Positions 10,523 through 20,592 of a stretch of 64,000 bases of DNA are shown here, in pieces. The position numbers and the translations under genes were made by a program. This DNA is from an uncultured Pelagibacteraceae bacterium. Its GTDB lineage: Bacteria; Pseudomonadota; Alphaproteobacteria; Pelagibacterales; Pelagibacteraceae. Positions within the stretch are counted from its first letter, which is position 1. Every line of letters begins with the position of its first letter. Under the pieces are notes generated by a model. It did not search any database. It saw only the letters and a program-made list of their open reading frames with translations, and had not been told where the DNA came from. The stretch is taken from the NCBI GenBank assembly GCA_902596515.1, contig CACJUF010000003.1:1-64000 (forward strand), written 5' to 3'.

Positions 10523-11282
10523 TATTAAAAAAATTGTTGAAAATCTAATTCAAACTTTTTTAGATGCAGGAAAAATTTCTATAAATCTTAGGAAAAAAGG
10601 TCTTACTAAAGAAATAAAATCCGATAATACACCTGTAAGTAATGGAGACTTAGAAGTTAACAAAATTTTGAGTAAAAAGATATTAAGCTTAACACCAAAT
10701 ATCCCGATAGTATCTGAGGAAACATCAGAAAATAAATCAAAAAATAACCTGGAAAATTTTTGGTTAATCGATCCAATCGATGGAACTTATGATTACATTA
10801 ATGATCTAGATGAATTTACAATTAATGCAGGATTAATAATTCAAAAAAAACCTGTTGCTGGATTAATTTATGCCCCAGCAAAAAATAGAATGTTTTATTC
10901 TTATGGAGATGATTTTTCTTTTGAATTAATTAATGGAGAACCAATTAAATTAGATAACTCAAAAAATTTTGATAAAAACGAGATTAAATTTGTATCCTAC
11001 TCTAACAAAATCAAACCAGAAATAAATGAGATATACAAAAAACTTAATGTTAAAAAATATGTAAGGATGAAAAGTTCTTTAAAATTTTGTGTTATTGCAG
11101 CTGGAGAGTATGATGGTTATGTTGCAGAACCAAGGGCATCAGAATGGGATATAGCTGCAGGCCATGCAATTTTAAAACACTCTGGCGGAAGTGTAACTGA
11201 TTTCAATGGACAAGAAATTTTTTATGGAAAAAAAGATTTTAAAAATCCAAGTTTAATTTTAAAAAGCAAAAATATTCAATAA
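10509..11282 (+). CDS. cysQ: 3'(2'),5'-bisphosphate nucleotidase / inositol monophosphatase family
   Basis: VSEETSE, WLIDPIDGTYDYI, SEWDIAAGHAILKHSGG. Confidence 0.87.
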   Translation: MNQSDIKKIVENLIQTFLDAGKISINLRKKGLTKEIKSDNTPVSNGDLEVNKILSKKILSLTPNIPIVSEETSENKSKNNLENFWLIDPIDGTYDYINDLDEFTINAGLIIQKKPVAGLIYAPAKNRMFYSYGDDFSFELINGEPIKLDNSKNFDKNEIKFVSYSNKIKPEINEIYKKLNVKKYVRMKSSLKFCVIAAGEYDGYVAEPRASEWDIAAGHAILKHSGGSVTDFNGQEIFYGKKDFKNPSLILKSKNIQ

Positions 11283-11425
11283 TGGATGAACAACTAAGAA
11301 TTATTTTAATTATAATTATTTCAGTTTCAATTTTTGGTTTACTTGTTTTTGTCTTTGTAAAAAATTATATAAAAAATAAAATTGACTTTTTAGTGAAAGA
11401 AAATAAAAAAAATAAGTTAAAGTAG
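11282..11425 (+). CDS. Small single-TM protein (47 aa)
   Basis: MDEQLRIILIIIISVSIFGLLVFVFVKNYIKNKIDFLVKENKKNKLK; start overlaps cysQ stop (TAATG). Confidence 0.5.
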   Translation: MDEQLRIILIIIISVSIFGLLVFVFVKNYIKNKIDFLVKENKKNKLK

Positions 11426-11980
11426 TTTTACTATTTTTATAAAGTCATCTTTTGCAATTTCCATTACTTTTTTTGAGGTTTCAAAATCAAAGCCGTTTCT
11501 TGCTAATAGGGATATATCTTTTTTATAAAATAATGATCTATTATCTTCTATTCTTGCAGGACCAATTCTTTTTTTTTTACATAATTTAATTGCAGAAAAA
11601 AAATCTTGATCTGAATTATCATCGTGAATTTTGTTTACAGTTTCTTTAATATATTCACTATTAATACCTTTACCTATTAAGTAATTTCTAATTTTATTGA
11701 TTGAATTACCTCTTTGAATCATACTTTTAGCTTTGCTCTCTGAATAAAATTTATCGTTAATAAACTTATTTTTTTCTAAGTCTGAAAGAACAATATCAAT
11801 CAAATTAGTAACATCTTGTTTTTTTACATTTGGCACTGAAGTTTTTAAGTATTTTTTTAGTAAGTAAGTTTTAAGCTGTTGTTTTGATGGAGCATATTTT
11901 TCCACATAAGAAAATGCAAAATTTCTCATCTCCTCGACAGTTACTTTTAGAGTTTTTTTTTTATTTCTTATAGGAATCAT
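11417..11980 (-). CDS. recX: RecX family regulatory protein
   Basis: SYVEKYAPSKQQLKTYL...FINDKFYSESKAKSMIQRGNSINKIRNYLIGKGI. Confidence 0.75.
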   Translation of the reverse strand: MIPIRNKKKTLKVTVEEMRNFAFSYVEKYAPSKQQLKTYLLKKYLKTSVPNVKKQDVTNLIDIVLSDLEKNKFINDKFYSESKAKSMIQRGNSINKIRNYLIGKGINSEYIKETVNKIHDDNSDQDFFSAIKLCKKKRIGPARIEDNRSLFYKKDISLLARNGFDFETSKKVMEIAKDDFIKIVKLL

Positions 11981-12008
11981 AGAAAGATTTAATATAATAT
12001 ATTTTAAA

Positions 12009-12482
12009 ATGATCGAACAAATTTATACCTATTTTACGATAGACATGCTCTATTATTGGGTGAATTTAGGTGTTCTTCCATTTTGGTTGATTTTAATTTT
12101 TTTTCCAACTTCTAGCCTCTGTAGGTATTTCGTAACTTCAATATTTCCATTCATTATATTGAGTGGTGGATATATTTTTTTATTGTACAAATCTTATTTA
12201 AGTTCATACGATTTTAACAGTAATTTTAGCCTTTACTTAGGGATTGATAACATAAAAGAATTATTTTCTAACAAAAATTTTCTTATGATGTTCTGGATAC
12301 ATTTTATATCTATTAATTTATTCACTGGAGGTTGGATTGTAAAAGATTCACAAAAATTTATGATGAGTAAATTTTTATTATCGATACCGCTTATCATTTT
12401 ATATTTAATTGGACCTCTCGGATTGTTAGTTTATTGGTTAATTAGAATTTTTTACGCCAAAAATATAAGTTTATATGACTAA
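12009..12482 (+). CDS. ABA4-like (DUF4281) membrane protein
   Basis: 4-TM, N-terminal 'LGVLPFWLILIFFPTS' and C-terminal 'IPLIILYLIGPLGLLVYWLIR' resemble the ABA4-like family. Confidence 0.7.
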   Translation: MIEQIYTYFTIDMLYYWVNLGVLPFWLILIFFPTSSLCRYFVTSIFPFIILSGGYIFLLYKSYLSSYDFNSNFSLYLGIDNIKELFSNKNFLMMFWIHFISINLFTGGWIVKDSQKFMMSKFLLSIPLIILYLIGPLGLLVYWLIRIFYAKNISLYD

Positions 12483-13053
12483 AAAAATTGATTTTTACTT
12501 TGATTTCATTAGTCCTTATTCATTTTTAGCTCATAAAAAAATTATCAGTTCTAATGATAGGAATAAATTTAATTATAAAGCAATTCTACTTGGTGGACTT
12601 CATAATTTAGGAGGAATTACTGCCCCTGCATTTAATGAGAGAAAAATGAAAAATATGAAAAATGATTGCAATTTAATTGCTAAGAAAAGTAAAATTGACT
12701 TTGTTTGGAATGATAAATTTCCAATTAATTCATTATATCTAATGAGAGGCTATCTTTTTGTTAATAGTGATAAAAAAGATAAATATTTTGATCTATGTTT
12801 TGATGCTTATTGGAAAAATAATGAGGATATTTCAAAAGAAGAAAATATAAAAAATATACTATCAAAATGTGAGATAAAGCCTAATGATTTTAAAAAAGGC
12901 ATTGAAAATCAAAAAATTAAAAATGAATTAAAAGATTTAACAAATATTGCTTTCCAAAATGATGTCTTCGGTGCTCCAACTTTTGTTGTGAATAATAATT
13001 TATTTTGGGGACAGGATAGACTTGAATATGCTTTAGATGAATTGAATAATTAA
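12475..13053 (+). CDS. 2-hydroxychromene-2-carboxylate isomerase-like DsbA-fold protein
   Basis: IDFYFDFISPYSFLAHKKI...GAPTFVVNNNLFWGQDRLEYALDEL. Confidence 0.88.
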   Translation: MTKKIDFYFDFISPYSFLAHKKIISSNDRNKFNYKAILLGGLHNLGGITAPAFNERKMKNMKNDCNLIAKKSKIDFVWNDKFPINSLYLMRGYLFVNSDKKDKYFDLCFDAYWKNNEDISKEENIKNILSKCEIKPNDFKKGIENQKIKNELKDLTNIAFQNDVFGAPTFVVNNNLFWGQDRLEYALDELNN

Positions 13054-13433
13054 GTAATTTTAAATTTACTTTGTTTCAATGCCCCAAAACCCCCATCAAT
13101 ATGTGAAACCTTATTAAATCCCATATCTTTTAAAGATTTTGCTGCAAGAGCTGATCTCATTCCACCTGCACAAAATAAAACCATTTCTTTATTCAAATCT
13201 AGTTTACCTTGCTTAAAATATGAGCTCTCTGGATCAAGCCAAAACTCTAACATTCCTCTTGGAATATGATTTGAATTTTCTATTCTTCCCTCTCTTTCTA
13301 ACTCTCTTACATCTCTAATATCAATCAGGTTACATTCATTTTTATTAAATTTTTCAAAAGCTTCTTCGGTAGATATAGTTTTAATCTCTTTTAAAGCTTC
13401 TGTCACAAGAGTTTGAGATGATTTAATTGTCAT
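13050..13433 (-). CDS. Rhodanese-like domain protein
   Basis: NLIDIRDVRELEREG...VLFCAGGMRSALAAKSLKDMGF. Confidence 0.9.
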   Translation of the reverse strand: MTIKSSQTLVTEALKEIKTISTEEAFEKFNKNECNLIDIRDVRELEREGRIENSNHIPRGMLEFWLDPESSYFKQGKLDLNKEMVLFCAGGMRSALAAKSLKDMGFNKVSHIDGGFGALKQSKFKIT

Positions 13434-13468
13434 TATATTGTAATTATTTATATCATAAATAAAAACAT

Positions 13469-14437
13469 ATGAAAAAGTTTTTCATTAAAATTTGTAAATT
13501 TTTTGGCTTTGAAATTATAGATCAGAATGAATTTACTTCTCCTACATTAAATAAAGAGTTGAATGAGGATCTTTCAATTTTAAATAAAAAATCAATAATC
13601 CTTCCATTAGGAGAAGTAAAAATTACCAGAAAAGTTAAATCAATACTTATAGTTATCAGAGTTAATACAGAAATTGAAGTTTGGGATCAAAATAAAAGAA
13701 GATTATTCGAAAAACCAAAAATCGAATATTCAATTCGATCAATAAAATCATTGATAAACTCTATTAATTATTGTCAAAGCAAATACTTGGATTTAAAAAT
13801 AAAAACAATAATTTTAGATGACTCTTCAAAAATTGAAAATTTAGATAAAATCAAAGAAATTATAAAAGATGTAAATGGAGAAATTATTTCTCTGGACACA
13901 ACAAAATTTGAAGCCAAAATTAAAAAACAAAAAACACAACAAACCTTCTCTAATTTAGCAAGCTTATATCAGTGTTTTGAGATTGGAAAAGAGATTGGTG
14001 AAGATCTAATTTTTTTTATTGAAGATGATTATCTTCATTTTGAAACCATGTTGGAAGAGATGATTGCTACATATGAAAGAGTGTCGTCTCAAGTAGGTAA
14101 AGATATTTTTATGTGTCCTGCAGATTATCCATATCTGTATATGAATAATGAAAAAACGAACATACTTATAGGAAATAAAAGGCACTGGAGAACAATTACT
14201 AAAACTTTATGTACCTTTTTGACAAGCAAAAAGTTATTAGACTTATATTGGGAAAATTTTACAAAAAATTGTGAAGATCGTCATGATCCTTTTGAGAAAT
14301 ATATAAATGAGATCTATAAAAAAGAGTTTTGTATATCTCCTTTAAAAAGTTTATCCGTCCATTTGACAAATGTTAATTCAAGTTATGGTTTGTCACCTTT
14401 TATTAATTATAAAAATTTGTGGGATCAAAATAAATAA
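13469..14437 (+). CDS. Hypothetical, glycosyltransferase-like protein
   Basis: LIFFIEDDYLHFETMLEEMI (DxD-like) with Rossmann-like start; family not certain. Confidence 0.5.
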   Translation: MKKFFIKICKFFGFEIIDQNEFTSPTLNKELNEDLSILNKKSIILPLGEVKITRKVKSILIVIRVNTEIEVWDQNKRRLFEKPKIEYSIRSIKSLINSINYCQSKYLDLKIKTIILDDSSKIENLDKIKEIIKDVNGEIISLDTTKFEAKIKKQKTQQTFSNLASLYQCFEIGKEIGEDLIFFIEDDYLHFETMLEEMIATYERVSSQVGKDIFMCPADYPYLYMNNEKTNILIGNKRHWRTITKTLCTFLTSKKLLDLYWENFTKNCEDRHDPFEKYINEIYKKEFCISPLKSLSVHLTNVNSSYGLSPFINYKNLWDQNK

Positions 14438-14460
14438 GCCCCTTGAGGGAGGGGCTTATT
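14436..14460. terminator. Bidirectional terminator between convergent genes
   Basis: TAAGCCCCTTGAGGGAGGGGCTTATT hairpin (AAGCCCC / GGGGCTT). Confidence 0.75.
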
Positions 14461-14550
14461 ACTTAACTAACTAAGAGAGAGTTTGAGGATCCTTCTATGA
14501 GTATTCGCTGAGAATATACAGAGAGCGAAGGATCCCCATGTTGTTAACAA

Positions 14551-15852
14551 CTAGTCACGAATTGCGTATGCAATTACACCAGTTTCAGTGACATCAGTAC
14601 CTTTGGTTTCAGCTTCTTTACTTAATCTTAAACCAATAGTTGCTTTGATGAGGCTAAATGCAATATATGCAACCACAAAAACAAATATATTTACTGATAA
14701 TACACCAATTAACTGAGTGCTAAAATTTGCACCAGAATTTGTTGCAGGTACAATTAATGTACCCCAAATTCCAGCAAATAGGTGAGCAGGAATAGCACCA
14801 ACTACATCATCAATTTTTAAAGAGAATAATAGTTTAGTACCATACACTACGATTAGTCCACCCACAGCACCAATTAAAATTGCAGCAAATGGTGATGGTA
14901 ATAATGGTTCTGCAGTTACAGCAACCAAGCCACCGATACATCCATTTAACATTTGAACTACGTCAGTTTTACCAAAATGCAATCTAGTTATAATTGCTGC
15001 ACCTATAACACCACCTGCACCAGCAAGGAATGTGTTAATAAATATTTTTGATACAGCGATTGCATCTGTAGCCGTTCCCAATGCTAATTGTGAACCACCA
15101 TTAAATCCAAACCAACCTAGCCATAAGATAAATACTCCAATTGTAACTAATGGTATTGATGATGCTGCAAAAGGTTTTATTGGCGCTGGAGCTCCAGACT
15201 TAGTAAATCTTCCTAGTCTAGGACCAATTATCATTGCACCAGCCAAAGCAGCTGCACCACCAGTTGAGTGTACTAAAGTCGAACCAGCAAAATCAGAAAA
15301 GCCTGCTTCTGCTAACCAGCCTCCACCCCACTGCCAACCCATTACGATTGGATATATAATTCCAGATAGAATTGCAGCGAATGTAAAGAATGGCCATAAC
15401 TTAATTCTTTCAGCCATTGTTCCTGATACGATTGAAACGGTAGTTGCACAGAATACCATCTGGAAATACCAATCTGAACCATCTGAATAACCTGTATCTA
15501 TTTTACTACCATCTGCCCATGGAATAAATTTACCAATGTACCCACCTGGATCAATACCATAAGCTAAGTTATAACCTACAAGCCAGAACATTATACCTGC
15601 AATTGAGAATAAACCTATATTTTTTGCACAGATAACGGATACACTTTTTGATGTAACCATTCCTGATTCTAACATTGCGAATCCTGCTGCCATAAACATA
15701 ACCAAGAATCCACAAATTAAGAAAAGCAAGGTATTAAATATAAACCCTACTTCGGCAGAAACAGTTGTATCTGCCATTCCAGCACTACTCATGTTTAATA
15801 AAAAAATTAAACTAATAAGTGGTGCACTTATTACTTTTATTAATTTAGTCAT
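14551..15852 (-). CDS. amt: Ammonium transporter
   Basis: Amt/MEP signature regions, e.g. FCATTVSIVSGTMAER, DFAGSTLVHSTGGAAALAGA, GWFGFNGGSQLA. Confidence 0.96.
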   Translation of the reverse strand: MTKLIKVISAPLISLIFLLNMSSAGMADTTVSAEVGFIFNTLLFLICGFLVMFMAAGFAMLESGMVTSKSVSVICAKNIGLFSIAGIMFWLVGYNLAYGIDPGGYIGKFIPWADGSKIDTGYSDGSDWYFQMVFCATTVSIVSGTMAERIKLWPFFTFAAILSGIIYPIVMGWQWGGGWLAEAGFSDFAGSTLVHSTGGAAALAGAMIIGPRLGRFTKSGAPAPIKPFAASSIPLVTIGVFILWLGWFGFNGGSQLALGTATDAIAVSKIFINTFLAGAGGVIGAAIITRLHFGKTDVVQMLNGCIGGLVAVTAEPLLPSPFAAILIGAVGGLIVVYGTKLLFSLKIDDVVGAIPAHLFAGIWGTLIVPATNSGANFSTQLIGVLSVNIFVFVVAYIAFSLIKATIGLRLSKEAETKGTDVTETGVIAYAIRD

Positions 15853-15947
15853 AAGACCTCCCTGTTAAAGAGAATTCTTTTATTTTATTAAATGCTAATA
15901 ACTAACGCTGATTACGAAAATTGGGTATGCAGTATTTGCATATAGAA

Positions 15948-15978
15948 ACAGCCTTAACGAGAGTTTCGTTAAGGCTGT
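15948..15978 (-). terminator. Rho-independent terminator downstream of HU gene
   Basis: Perfect 13-bp arms ACAGCCTTAACGA-GAGTT-TCGTTAAGGCTGT. Confidence 0.85.
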
Positions 15979-15989
15979 AAAAAAAGACT

Positions 15990-16265
15990 TTATTTATTGA
16001 ATACTTCTTTTAAAGCTTTTGCTGGTAAAAACTTAACTTTTTGAGACGCAGCAATTTGGATCTGTTCTCCAGTTCTTGGGTTTCTTCCAACTCTAGCTTT
16101 TCTCTTAGCTACTTTATAAGTACCAAAACCAGCAATTTTTACTGAATCATCAGCTTTTAAAGCATCTAATATTGTATTGGTAATTGTATCAAAAGTTCTT
16201 TCAGCATCAGCTTTACTTAGATTTAATGCTCCAGAAATTTTGACTACTAATTGTTTTTTGTTCAT
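15990..16265 (-). CDS. hup: HU family DNA-binding protein
   Basis: GFGTYKVAKRKARVGRNPRTGEQIQIAASQKVKFLPAKALK. Confidence 0.96.
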   Translation of the reverse strand: MNKKQLVVKISGALNLSKADAERTFDTITNTILDALKADDSVKIAGFGTYKVAKRKARVGRNPRTGEQIQIAASQKVKFLPAKALKEVFNK

Positions 16266-16421
16266 TTTAGCTCCGGTTTTATTAGGTTATTTTTCATTGT
16301 TGTCAAAAGTATTGATAAATCAAGACTTTTTTTAGTATATTAAGAAAAGTTATACACAATATGTTGTGTAAATTAAAAAAATGTTGATTTTATTGAGTTT
16401 TTTAAACTTTTTTAAATATTA

Positions 16422-17534
16422 TTAATTGAACAATCCTAAGTCTTTAAGGTCGTTAAAAGTTGTGAAAAACATCAAAGATATTAATAAAAATATTCCGATT
16501 CGAAAAAAACCTTCTTGCGTTTTTTGAGATAGCGGACGACCTAAAACTTTTTCAAATGCATAAAACATTAAATGTCCCCCATCAAGCATTGGGATTGGAA
16601 ACAAATTAACTAAACCAAGACTTATTGAAATATATGCCATCATGCTGATAAATGCCAAAACACCAAATTCTGCAACCTGGCCTGAAATTTTTGCTATTCT
16701 TATCGGTCCTCCAAGCTGAGAGGTATCAGCTTTACCTAAAATCATTGCACCAATATATTTCAAGGAGGAAATTCCCACAAAATAAACTTCATGAGCAGCA
16801 TGGTATACGGCTTGTGCAGGTCCCAATTTAACATGATTAATCTCATTATTATAAGCACCTAATTTTATACCAACTATTCTTTTGTTAAGTTTGTTTCCTA
16901 AATTATCCTCACCTGAAACAATGTTAGGTTTTACTTTTAGAATTAGTTCATCATATGAACGTTTCACTTTAAAATCTATAATTTCATCAGTGGACATAGT
17001 AATGAATTTAGAGACATCCATAATGCTTTCAACTTTGTTGCCATCTATTTCTAAAATTACGTCATTTTGTTTTAATCCTCCAGCCATTGCAGGGCTATCT
17101 TTCTGAACTTCATTGATGACGGCTGGTGTAAAATCTTTACCAACAAAAGTATAAATTGAGAAGAAAATTACTAAAGCTAATAAAAAGTTTGCTAAAGGAC
17201 CACCAAAAACAATTAAACTTCTTTGATACAAAGGTTTAAGAGTAAATAATTTTTTTTGGTCCTCTTCACTATATTTTTTTAAAATTTCTTTATGATCCGC
17301 TTGAGAGTATACATTTCTATCTCCGAAAAATTTTACGTATCCTCCTAAAGGTATCCAGCATATTTTCCACTTTGTCCCAGATTTATCATTCCAACCAAAA
17401 ATTTCTTTACCAAATCCTATAGAGAAATCAGTGACACCCACTCCAAATTTTTTAGCAAAGTAATAATGACCATATTCATGAATAAAGACGACAATTAAAA
17501 TTAGAATAATAAAAGGTAAAATATAACTTAGCAT
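16422..17534 (-). CDS. rseP: Site-2 metalloprotease (M50) RseP
   Basis: HEYGHYYFAKKFGV (HExxH), PDZ region, NLFPIPMLDGGHL. Confidence 0.94.
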   Translation of the reverse strand: MLSYILPFIILILIVVFIHEYGHYYFAKKFGVGVTDFSIGFGKEIFGWNDKSGTKWKICWIPLGGYVKFFGDRNVYSQADHKEILKKYSEEDQKKLFTLKPLYQRSLIVFGGPLANFLLALVIFFSIYTFVGKDFTPAVINEVQKDSPAMAGGLKQNDVILEIDGNKVESIMDVSKFITMSTDEIIDFKVKRSYDELILKVKPNIVSGEDNLGNKLNKRIVGIKLGAYNNEINHVKLGPAQAVYHAAHEVYFVGISSLKYIGAMILGKADTSQLGGPIRIAKISGQVAEFGVLAFISMMAYISISLGLVNLFPIPMLDGGHLMFYAFEKVLGRPLSQKTQEGFFRIGIFLLISLMFFTTFNDLKDLGLFN

Positions 17535-17541
17535 TTTTGAT

Positions 17542-18330
17542 TCAATTTATACTATCCATCCAATTTTTTAACTCAATCATTCTTTGAGACTTATTTGACA
17601 CAGCAATTTCTTTTTTTATAAATAATATGTGATTTTTAATTTCCTCCTCATCTCTAAACACTTTTCTTGTTTGAATTAATCTGTCCTTCCTAAATTCAAT
17701 TAAACTTATCATTTTCTCATAAGTAATTTCAGGATGATACTGTAACCCATAAATTTTCGATTTTCCAACTGTGAAATATGAACTTTGTACTTTATTAATT
17801 TTATTTGATGCTAAACAAATTCCGTTTGTTGGTAATTTTACTACCTCGTCAAAATTAAACGCTGGAGAATTAAAATTATTATTCTTATTCTTATAAATAG
17901 AATTATTTAATCCTTCATTATTAATTATAATCTCATTTGCTATTCCTATATGAGATTTTTCTGCTTTTTTTACCTCTCCTCCGGCAGCAGTTACTGCAAC
18001 TTGCATTCCCCAACAAATCGCTAAAATATTTTTAACTTGTTTTTGGCATTCTCTCATAAATTCAATTTGTCTTTTTATTTCTGGTGTATTGTTATAGATG
18101 TTCAAACTACTTCCACCCCAAATTAATCCATCATATTTTGGAAGTTTATTTTTAACCTCATCTAAATTTTGATCCGAGGATGGATTAATAACATCAAAAT
18201 GATAATTATTATTAAATACATTAAGACTATCTTTTAAACTCTCTGTATGTGTTTGAATACCTACTCTTAAAAAATTTTGATTTTCCTCTTTTAAATTTCC
18301 TTCAACTATTAAAATATTAAGATTTTTCAT
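17542..18330 (-). CDS. Class I glutamine amidotransferase (GMP synthase-like)
   Basis: WGGSSLNIY, AICWGMQVAVTAAGG, GLQYHPE. Confidence 0.83.
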   Translation of the reverse strand: MKNLNILIVEGNLKEENQNFLRVGIQTHTESLKDSLNVFNNNYHFDVINPSSDQNLDEVKNKLPKYDGLIWGGSSLNIYNNTPEIKRQIEFMRECQKQVKNILAICWGMQVAVTAAGGEVKKAEKSHIGIANEIIINNEGLNNSIYKNKNNNFNSPAFNFDEVVKLPTNGICLASNKINKVQSSYFTVGKSKIYGLQYHPEITYEKMISLIEFRKDRLIQTRKVFRDEEEIKNHILFIKKEIAVSNKSQRMIELKNWMDSIN

Positions 18331-19494
18331 TTAAAACAAATTACCAGACATGCTGTGTTGATACATTATTTTCATGTCTTCAATGCTCAATTTTTTTGGA
18401 TTACCGATCGTTGATGGATCCTCTAAAGCCATTTTTGATAAACGATCAATTTGTAAATCTTTTTCATTTATGACACTTGATAATTTATGTGGAATTTTAA
18501 ATTTTTCTCTTAAATCTAAAATCCATTTTAAAAAACCGTCAAAAGATTTATCTTTTAATTCAAGATATTCTGAGATCTTTGCAACTTTACTCTCAATCAC
18601 ATTTCTGTTGAAAGTTAAAACATACGGCATGAAAATTGCGTTTGAAAGACCATGATGAAGGTTATTTAGAGCATTTACTGGATGGCTCAAAGAATGAATT
18701 GCGCCTAGACCTTTTTGGAATGCGGTTGAACCCATACTTGCAGCAGTAAGCATGTTCATTCTGGCCTCAAGGTTAGATCCATTTTCATATGCCTCTGGTA
18801 ACCATTTAAAAATTAATTTCATACCCTCTAAAGCTATTCCATCAGCCATTGGATGATAACCTGGGGCACAAAATGCCTCTAGATTATGAGCTAATGCATC
18901 CATACCTGTTGCGGCTGTCATTTTTTTTGGTAAATCTTTTGTTAAAACTGGATCTAAAATGACTATGGACGGTAAAAATTTTGGATGAAATATAATTTTT
19001 TTAACTCCTAGATCTTCATTTAAAATAACAGATGCTCTCCCCGTTTCAGAACCTGTTCCAGCTGTAGTTGGCACTGCTATAATAGGAGCAACCTTATTTG
19101 AGTTAGCTTTAGTCCAATTATCACCAACATCCTCAAAGTCCCACAATGATAAAGTTTGACCTATCATGAATGCAATTGCTTTTCCCACATCAAGACCACT
19201 TCCACCACCAAAAGCAATCACACCATCACAATTTTTTTCTTTATAATATTTTACACCATCACTTACATTTTTACCTGTTGGATTACCAATCACATCATGA
19301 AATAATTCGGCTGATAAATTATTACTTTTTAAATGTAACAAAGCATCTTTAACAATAGTTGATTGTCCAAGTCCTTTGTCGGTCACCAATAAAGGTTTTT
19401 TTATATTTAAATTTTTACAAGCTATACTTAAATCTTTAATTCTATTTTCACCCACCCACATTGAAGTAGGATAATTCCAATTAAACTTTTTCAT
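18331..19494 (-). CDS. Iron-containing alcohol dehydrogenase
   Basis: GGGSGLDVGKAIAF, VPTTAGTGSE, GMDALAHNLEAFCAPGYHPMADGIALE, HGLSNAI. Confidence 0.94.
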   Translation of the reverse strand: MKKFNWNYPTSMWVGENRIKDLSIACKNLNIKKPLLVTDKGLGQSTIVKDALLHLKSNNLSAELFHDVIGNPTGKNVSDGVKYYKEKNCDGVIAFGGGSGLDVGKAIAFMIGQTLSLWDFEDVGDNWTKANSNKVAPIIAVPTTAGTGSETGRASVILNEDLGVKKIIFHPKFLPSIVILDPVLTKDLPKKMTAATGMDALAHNLEAFCAPGYHPMADGIALEGMKLIFKWLPEAYENGSNLEARMNMLTAASMGSTAFQKGLGAIHSLSHPVNALNNLHHGLSNAIFMPYVLTFNRNVIESKVAKISEYLELKDKSFDGFLKWILDLREKFKIPHKLSSVINEKDLQIDRLSKMALEDPSTIGNPKKLSIEDMKIMYQHSMSGNLF

Positions 19495-19500
19495 AAATTT

Positions 19501-20559
19501 TTAGTTAATAATATCTGATATTTTTGAAATTTGACCAATCTTAAAAATAAGTGCATCCTCTTTATTAAATCCATATTTTTCAGCATTATCTTTAAATCTT
19601 ATTGGTGGTTCCATAATTGGTTCTAAAGATAATACAAATGTTCCCCAGTGCATACCTAGTACCTTTTTACTTTTCAAATCTCTGCCAATTTTGAGAGCCT
19701 CCTCTGGATTGGTATGATAAATAGATTTATCTTTGTAAGGCATAATTGGATAAAAATTATATGCGCCAATGTTGATTATGGTTAAATCAATTGGTCCATA
19801 TTTATTTCCTAAATCTTTATAAATATTTCCATATCCTGTATCGCAGGCAAATAATATTTTTTTTCCATTATATTCAATTAAAAAACTTCCCCACAAAGTT
19901 TTGTTGGTGTCTGTTAAACTTCTTTTTGACCAATGAACAGCCGGAAGAAAAGTAACTTTCAAATTTTTATTAATATTAATTTCATCATACCAATCCATCT
20001 CATTGATATCTCGATATCCATTCGTTTTAAAATATTTGCTTAGTTTTAATGGAACCAAAACTTTGGAGTCTTTATAAGGAAATCTCCTTATTGTCATCAT
20101 ATCTTGATGATCATAATGATTATGGGTGAGTAAAAATAAATCTATGTTAGGTATCTCGCTTAATTTCAATGCTGGTTCAGTAAATCTTTTTGGTCCAAAT
20201 ATTAGTGGACCTGCATTCTTCGAAAAAACTGGATCAGTAATAATAGTAGTATCTCCTAATTTAATAATAAACGTAGCATGACCAATCCAAGCAATATAAT
20301 CATTATCTTTATATTTTTCTAAGTTTCTCAATACTTCATTTTTTTCTAAAACGTGACCTTCAGAAATTGTCATATCAAGTTTCTTTTTCTCTTGATTAAA
20401 AATTTTATAAGACCATTTCACATTTGGATCTCTTTTTGGTGAGCCTTCAGGATTCCTAAAAGTACCGTCAGAGAGATGATGATAAGGTTTTTTTTCCATA
20501 GCAAATGTCAAATTGTTTAAACTTAAAACTAAAATTAGAAAATATAAAAAATTTATCAT
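19501..20559 (-). CDS. MBL-fold hydrolase (NAPE-PLD/UlaG-like) with signal peptide
   Basis: WIGHATFIIKLGDTTIITDPVFS, LLTHNHYDHQD, HWGTF. Confidence 0.88.
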   Translation of the reverse strand: MINFLYFLILVLSLNNLTFAMEKKPYHHLSDGTFRNPEGSPKRDPNVKWSYKIFNQEKKKLDMTISEGHVLEKNEVLRNLEKYKDNDYIAWIGHATFIIKLGDTTIITDPVFSKNAGPLIFGPKRFTEPALKLSEIPNIDLFLLTHNHYDHQDMMTIRRFPYKDSKVLVPLKLSKYFKTNGYRDINEMDWYDEININKNLKVTFLPAVHWSKRSLTDTNKTLWGSFLIEYNGKKILFACDTGYGNIYKDLGNKYGPIDLTIINIGAYNFYPIMPYKDKSIYHTNPEEALKIGRDLKSKKVLGMHWGTFVLSLEPIMEPPIRFKDNAEKYGFNKEDALIFKIGQISKISDIIN

Positions 20560-20592
20560 ATATCTTTTTATTTTATATGAATTTAAAATTTT

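Noticed and set aside
15032-15490. 152-aa plus-strand ORF opposite amt
   Set aside because: Antisense artefact within amt; no domain motif or RBS logic.
19170-19352. His-rich plus-strand ORF
   Set aside because: Antisense of the iron-containing alcohol dehydrogenase; His richness arises from reversed Asp/Val/Gly codons.
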